A DNA stretch of 14,233 nucleotides from Acidobacteriota bacterium (lineage in GTDB: Bacteria; Acidobacteriota; Holophagae; Holophagales; Holophagaceae), in NCBI GenBank assembly GCA_021778785.1, contig JAJYBX010000014.1, forward strand, positions 1 to 14,233, written 5' to 3'. Below the pieces are notes generated by a model. That model worked only from the letters and a program-made list of their open reading frames with translations, was not told the origin of the DNA and searched no databases. A program made the position numbers and the translations under genes. Each line of letters opens with the position of its first letter. Positions within the stretch are counted from its first letter, which is position 1. Below are positions 12,896 to 14,233 of the stretch, piece by piece.

Positions 12896-14233
12896 CTACA
12901 ACGGGATCTTCAGGTGCTTGTCTCCGTTGACCTCGACGGGTTCGGTGCGGGTGCCGCCCGCGCTCCGGATCGTGATCGTGTGCCGCCCCCGGCTCACCTG
13001 GACGCTGCTGCCGTCACTCTCGATGTTGGCGTCCTGGCCATCGATGGAGACGCGGCCCGTGCCCGGGAAGGTTTCGACGATGAGGGTCGCCAGGCCGGGC
13101 ACGACCAGGGCAGCGTCCCCACCGGCGGCGACGGTGAGACTCCGGGTGTCCCGGTAGAAATATTTCGAACTGGCCAGTTCCACCTTGTGGGCGCCGGGGG
13201 CGACAGGAACCTTTCCGCCCGGGTTCAACTCGCCGAGGTCCTTCCCGTCCACCTTCACCCGGACCGCGAAACCGCCGGCCAGTTTGAAGGCCCCGGGCGC
13301 GTTGGGATCCAGCGGGGGCTCCACGGATCCAGCGGAACCGGCATCCTTCAGGGCGAAGGCCTTCGCGCCCGGCACCTCGCCGGGAGCGAAATCCCACTGG
13401 AAGCCCTGCTGGTCCTTGGTGAGGGTGAGCCGGTGGGAGGTCCCCTGGTTCCATCGCACCTTCAGGGGCGTGACACCCTCGACCGGCTTCTCGTCCAGCA
13501 CGACGGTGGCGCCCTGGGGCTGGGAGTCGATCACCTCCTCGGAGACGACCGGCTGGAGGGGGAAGGTCGGCGGAGCCTCGCCCGGCTTGAACGTGTAAGA
13601 GAAGGGCTGGAAACCCTTGAGGACCATCCGCAGGTGGTCGCCGTCCCGCAGGGGCTGGTTCATGGGCGTGGTCCCCACCTCCAGGTCGTTCACGAAAACG
13701 TGGGCCCCAGGCGGATTGGTGTTGATCTGGAGGCGCGTACCCCGGCCGCCCCGGAAGAGGAACCAGCCTCCACCGGCCAGGACCGCGGCCGCGGCGGCGC
13801 CGGCGAGCAGGGGCCAGGGCCCGCGCTTCGGGGTCGGACGCTGCACCAGCAGGGTCTCCTCGTGGGACCGGGAGACGATCGGCGGGAGGGGCGTGTCGCC
13901 GTTGAAATGCATGAGCCCGAGGAGCTCCCGGCGATCATCCTTGCCCATCTCCGCCACGGACTCCATCAGGTCGCGGATGAAGGCGGCGCAGGTGGGATAC
14001 CGGTCCTCGGGTTTCTTGGCCAGCACCCGATCGAAGACCCGGCGCCAGCCGTCAGGCAGGACCCCCAGCACCGGCGGCTGGATCTCGGCCGGCGGCTCGT
14101 TCACGATGCGGTAGAGGATGGTGTTGATGGAGGCCCCGGGAAAAGGTGACTGGCCGCTCATCAGTTCGAAGACCAGCACCCCGAAGCTGAAGATGTCGGA
14201 GCGGCCGTCCACCGTGCCTTCCTCGATCTGCTC
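12896..14233 (-). CDS. Ser/Thr protein kinase with PEGA repeats, C-terminal part
   Basis: The frame is open to the window end, so the N-terminal half of the kinase domain is missing; 445 residues are visible. They begin at the activation-segment end, EQIEEGTVDGRSDIFSFGVL, which matches the PEQI..GRSDIFSLG pattern of bacterial Hanks-type kinases, and continue with subdomains to RYPTCAAFIRDL. The catalytic HRD and DFG motifs lie outside. After a linker comes one membrane helix (about 138-160, GPWPLLAGAAAAAVLAGGGW). The extracytoplasmic part has PEGA-type repeats: LQINTNPPGAHVFVNDLEVG (about 168-187), IDSQPQGATVVLDEKPV and TFPGTGRVSIDGQ near the C terminus, with another divergent one between. 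Such kinases are thought to sense envelope or extracellular signals. It converges with tRNA-Gln across the inverted-repeat region. Confidence 0.92.
   Translation of the reverse strand, partial: EQIEEGTVDGRSDIFSFGVLVFELMSGQSPFPGASINTILYRIVNEPPAEIQPPVLGVLPDGWRRVFDRVLAKKPEDRYPTCAAFIRDLMESVAEMGKDDRRELLGLMHFNGDTPLPPIVSRSHEETLLVQRPTPKRGPWPLLAGAAAAAVLAGGGWFLFRGGRGTRLQINTNPPGAHVFVNDLEVGTTPMNQPLRDGDHLRMVLKGFQPFSYTFKPGEAPPTFPLQPVVSEEVIDSQPQGATVVLDEKPVEGVTPLKVRWNQGTSHRLTLTKDQQGFQWDFAPGEVPGAKAFALKDAGSAGSVEPPLDPNAPGAFKLAGGFAVRVKVDGKDLGELNPGGKVPVAPGAHKVELASSKYFYRDTRSLTVAAGGDAALVVPGLATLIVETFPGTGRVSIDGQDANIESDGSSVQVSRGRHTITIRSAGGTRTEPVEVNGDKHLKIPL

Noticed and set aside
12770..14149. 459-residue + strand frame opposite the kinase
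   Set aside because: The - strand frame encodes clear kinase and PEGA motifs; the + strand frame has none.

Overview
This window is GC-rich, densely coding bacterial DNA. All complete genes but the last lie on the + strand with short gaps or overlaps; one partial gene at the right end runs on the - strand. The organism is a diderm bacterium: it has an Mla/MCE lipid-transport system, GlmU and a PBP7-type periplasmic peptidase. The mixture of Hfq, SpoVG, a PEGA-type Ser/Thr kinase and DUF116, at this base composition, suggests Acidobacteriota, probably a Holophaga/Geothrix relative. That placement is inferred from style and gene content, not from a database match.

Layout. 1-237 is the 3' end of an hfq-like Sm protein gene. 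273-2251 holds pdxA (PLP synthesis, with an unusual insertion) and a class IV aminotransferase/PabC-like gene. 2274-4259 encodes a membrane protein with a PAS domain and degenerate kinase and receiver modules. 4299-8760 runs glmU, then mlaE, mlaF and mlaD; this MlaD has a long helical region and a beta-rich C-terminal domain. At 8724-8861 a 37-bp direct repeat, carrying the end of mlaD, a ribosome binding site and a GTGA stop/start overlap, has created a 34-codon ORF between mlaD and a DUF116 gene. A UbiA-family prenyltransferase follows (9644-10540). A second cluster (10609-12501) contains a PBP7-like peptidase, a YfiH/PgeF laccase-domain enzyme and spoVG.

12502-12895 has no recognisable protein gene. 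It holds a promoter, tRNA-Gln(UUG) with an encoded CCA end, and about 260 bp of dense inverted repeats. Two 72-bp palindromic copies, 65/72 identical, each contain the last 17 nt of the tRNA body and a long stem capped by GCAA. They differ by a compensatory base-pair change. Between them lie a 14-bp hairpin and a 19-bp dyad. G-U pairs and the GNRA-type loops favour folding of the + strand RNA. This is the least ordinary part of the window. A PEGA-domain Ser/Thr kinase, cut by the window end, converges on it from the - strand.

Functionally most of the window is envelope and cofactor housekeeping: UDP-GlcNAc synthesis (GlmU), phospholipid trafficking (MlaEFD), prenyl-lipid synthesis (UbiA family), peptidoglycan trimming and salvage/repair (PBP7, PgeF-like), vitamin B6 and possibly folate (PdxA, PabC-like), and RNA-binding regulators (Hfq, SpoVG).
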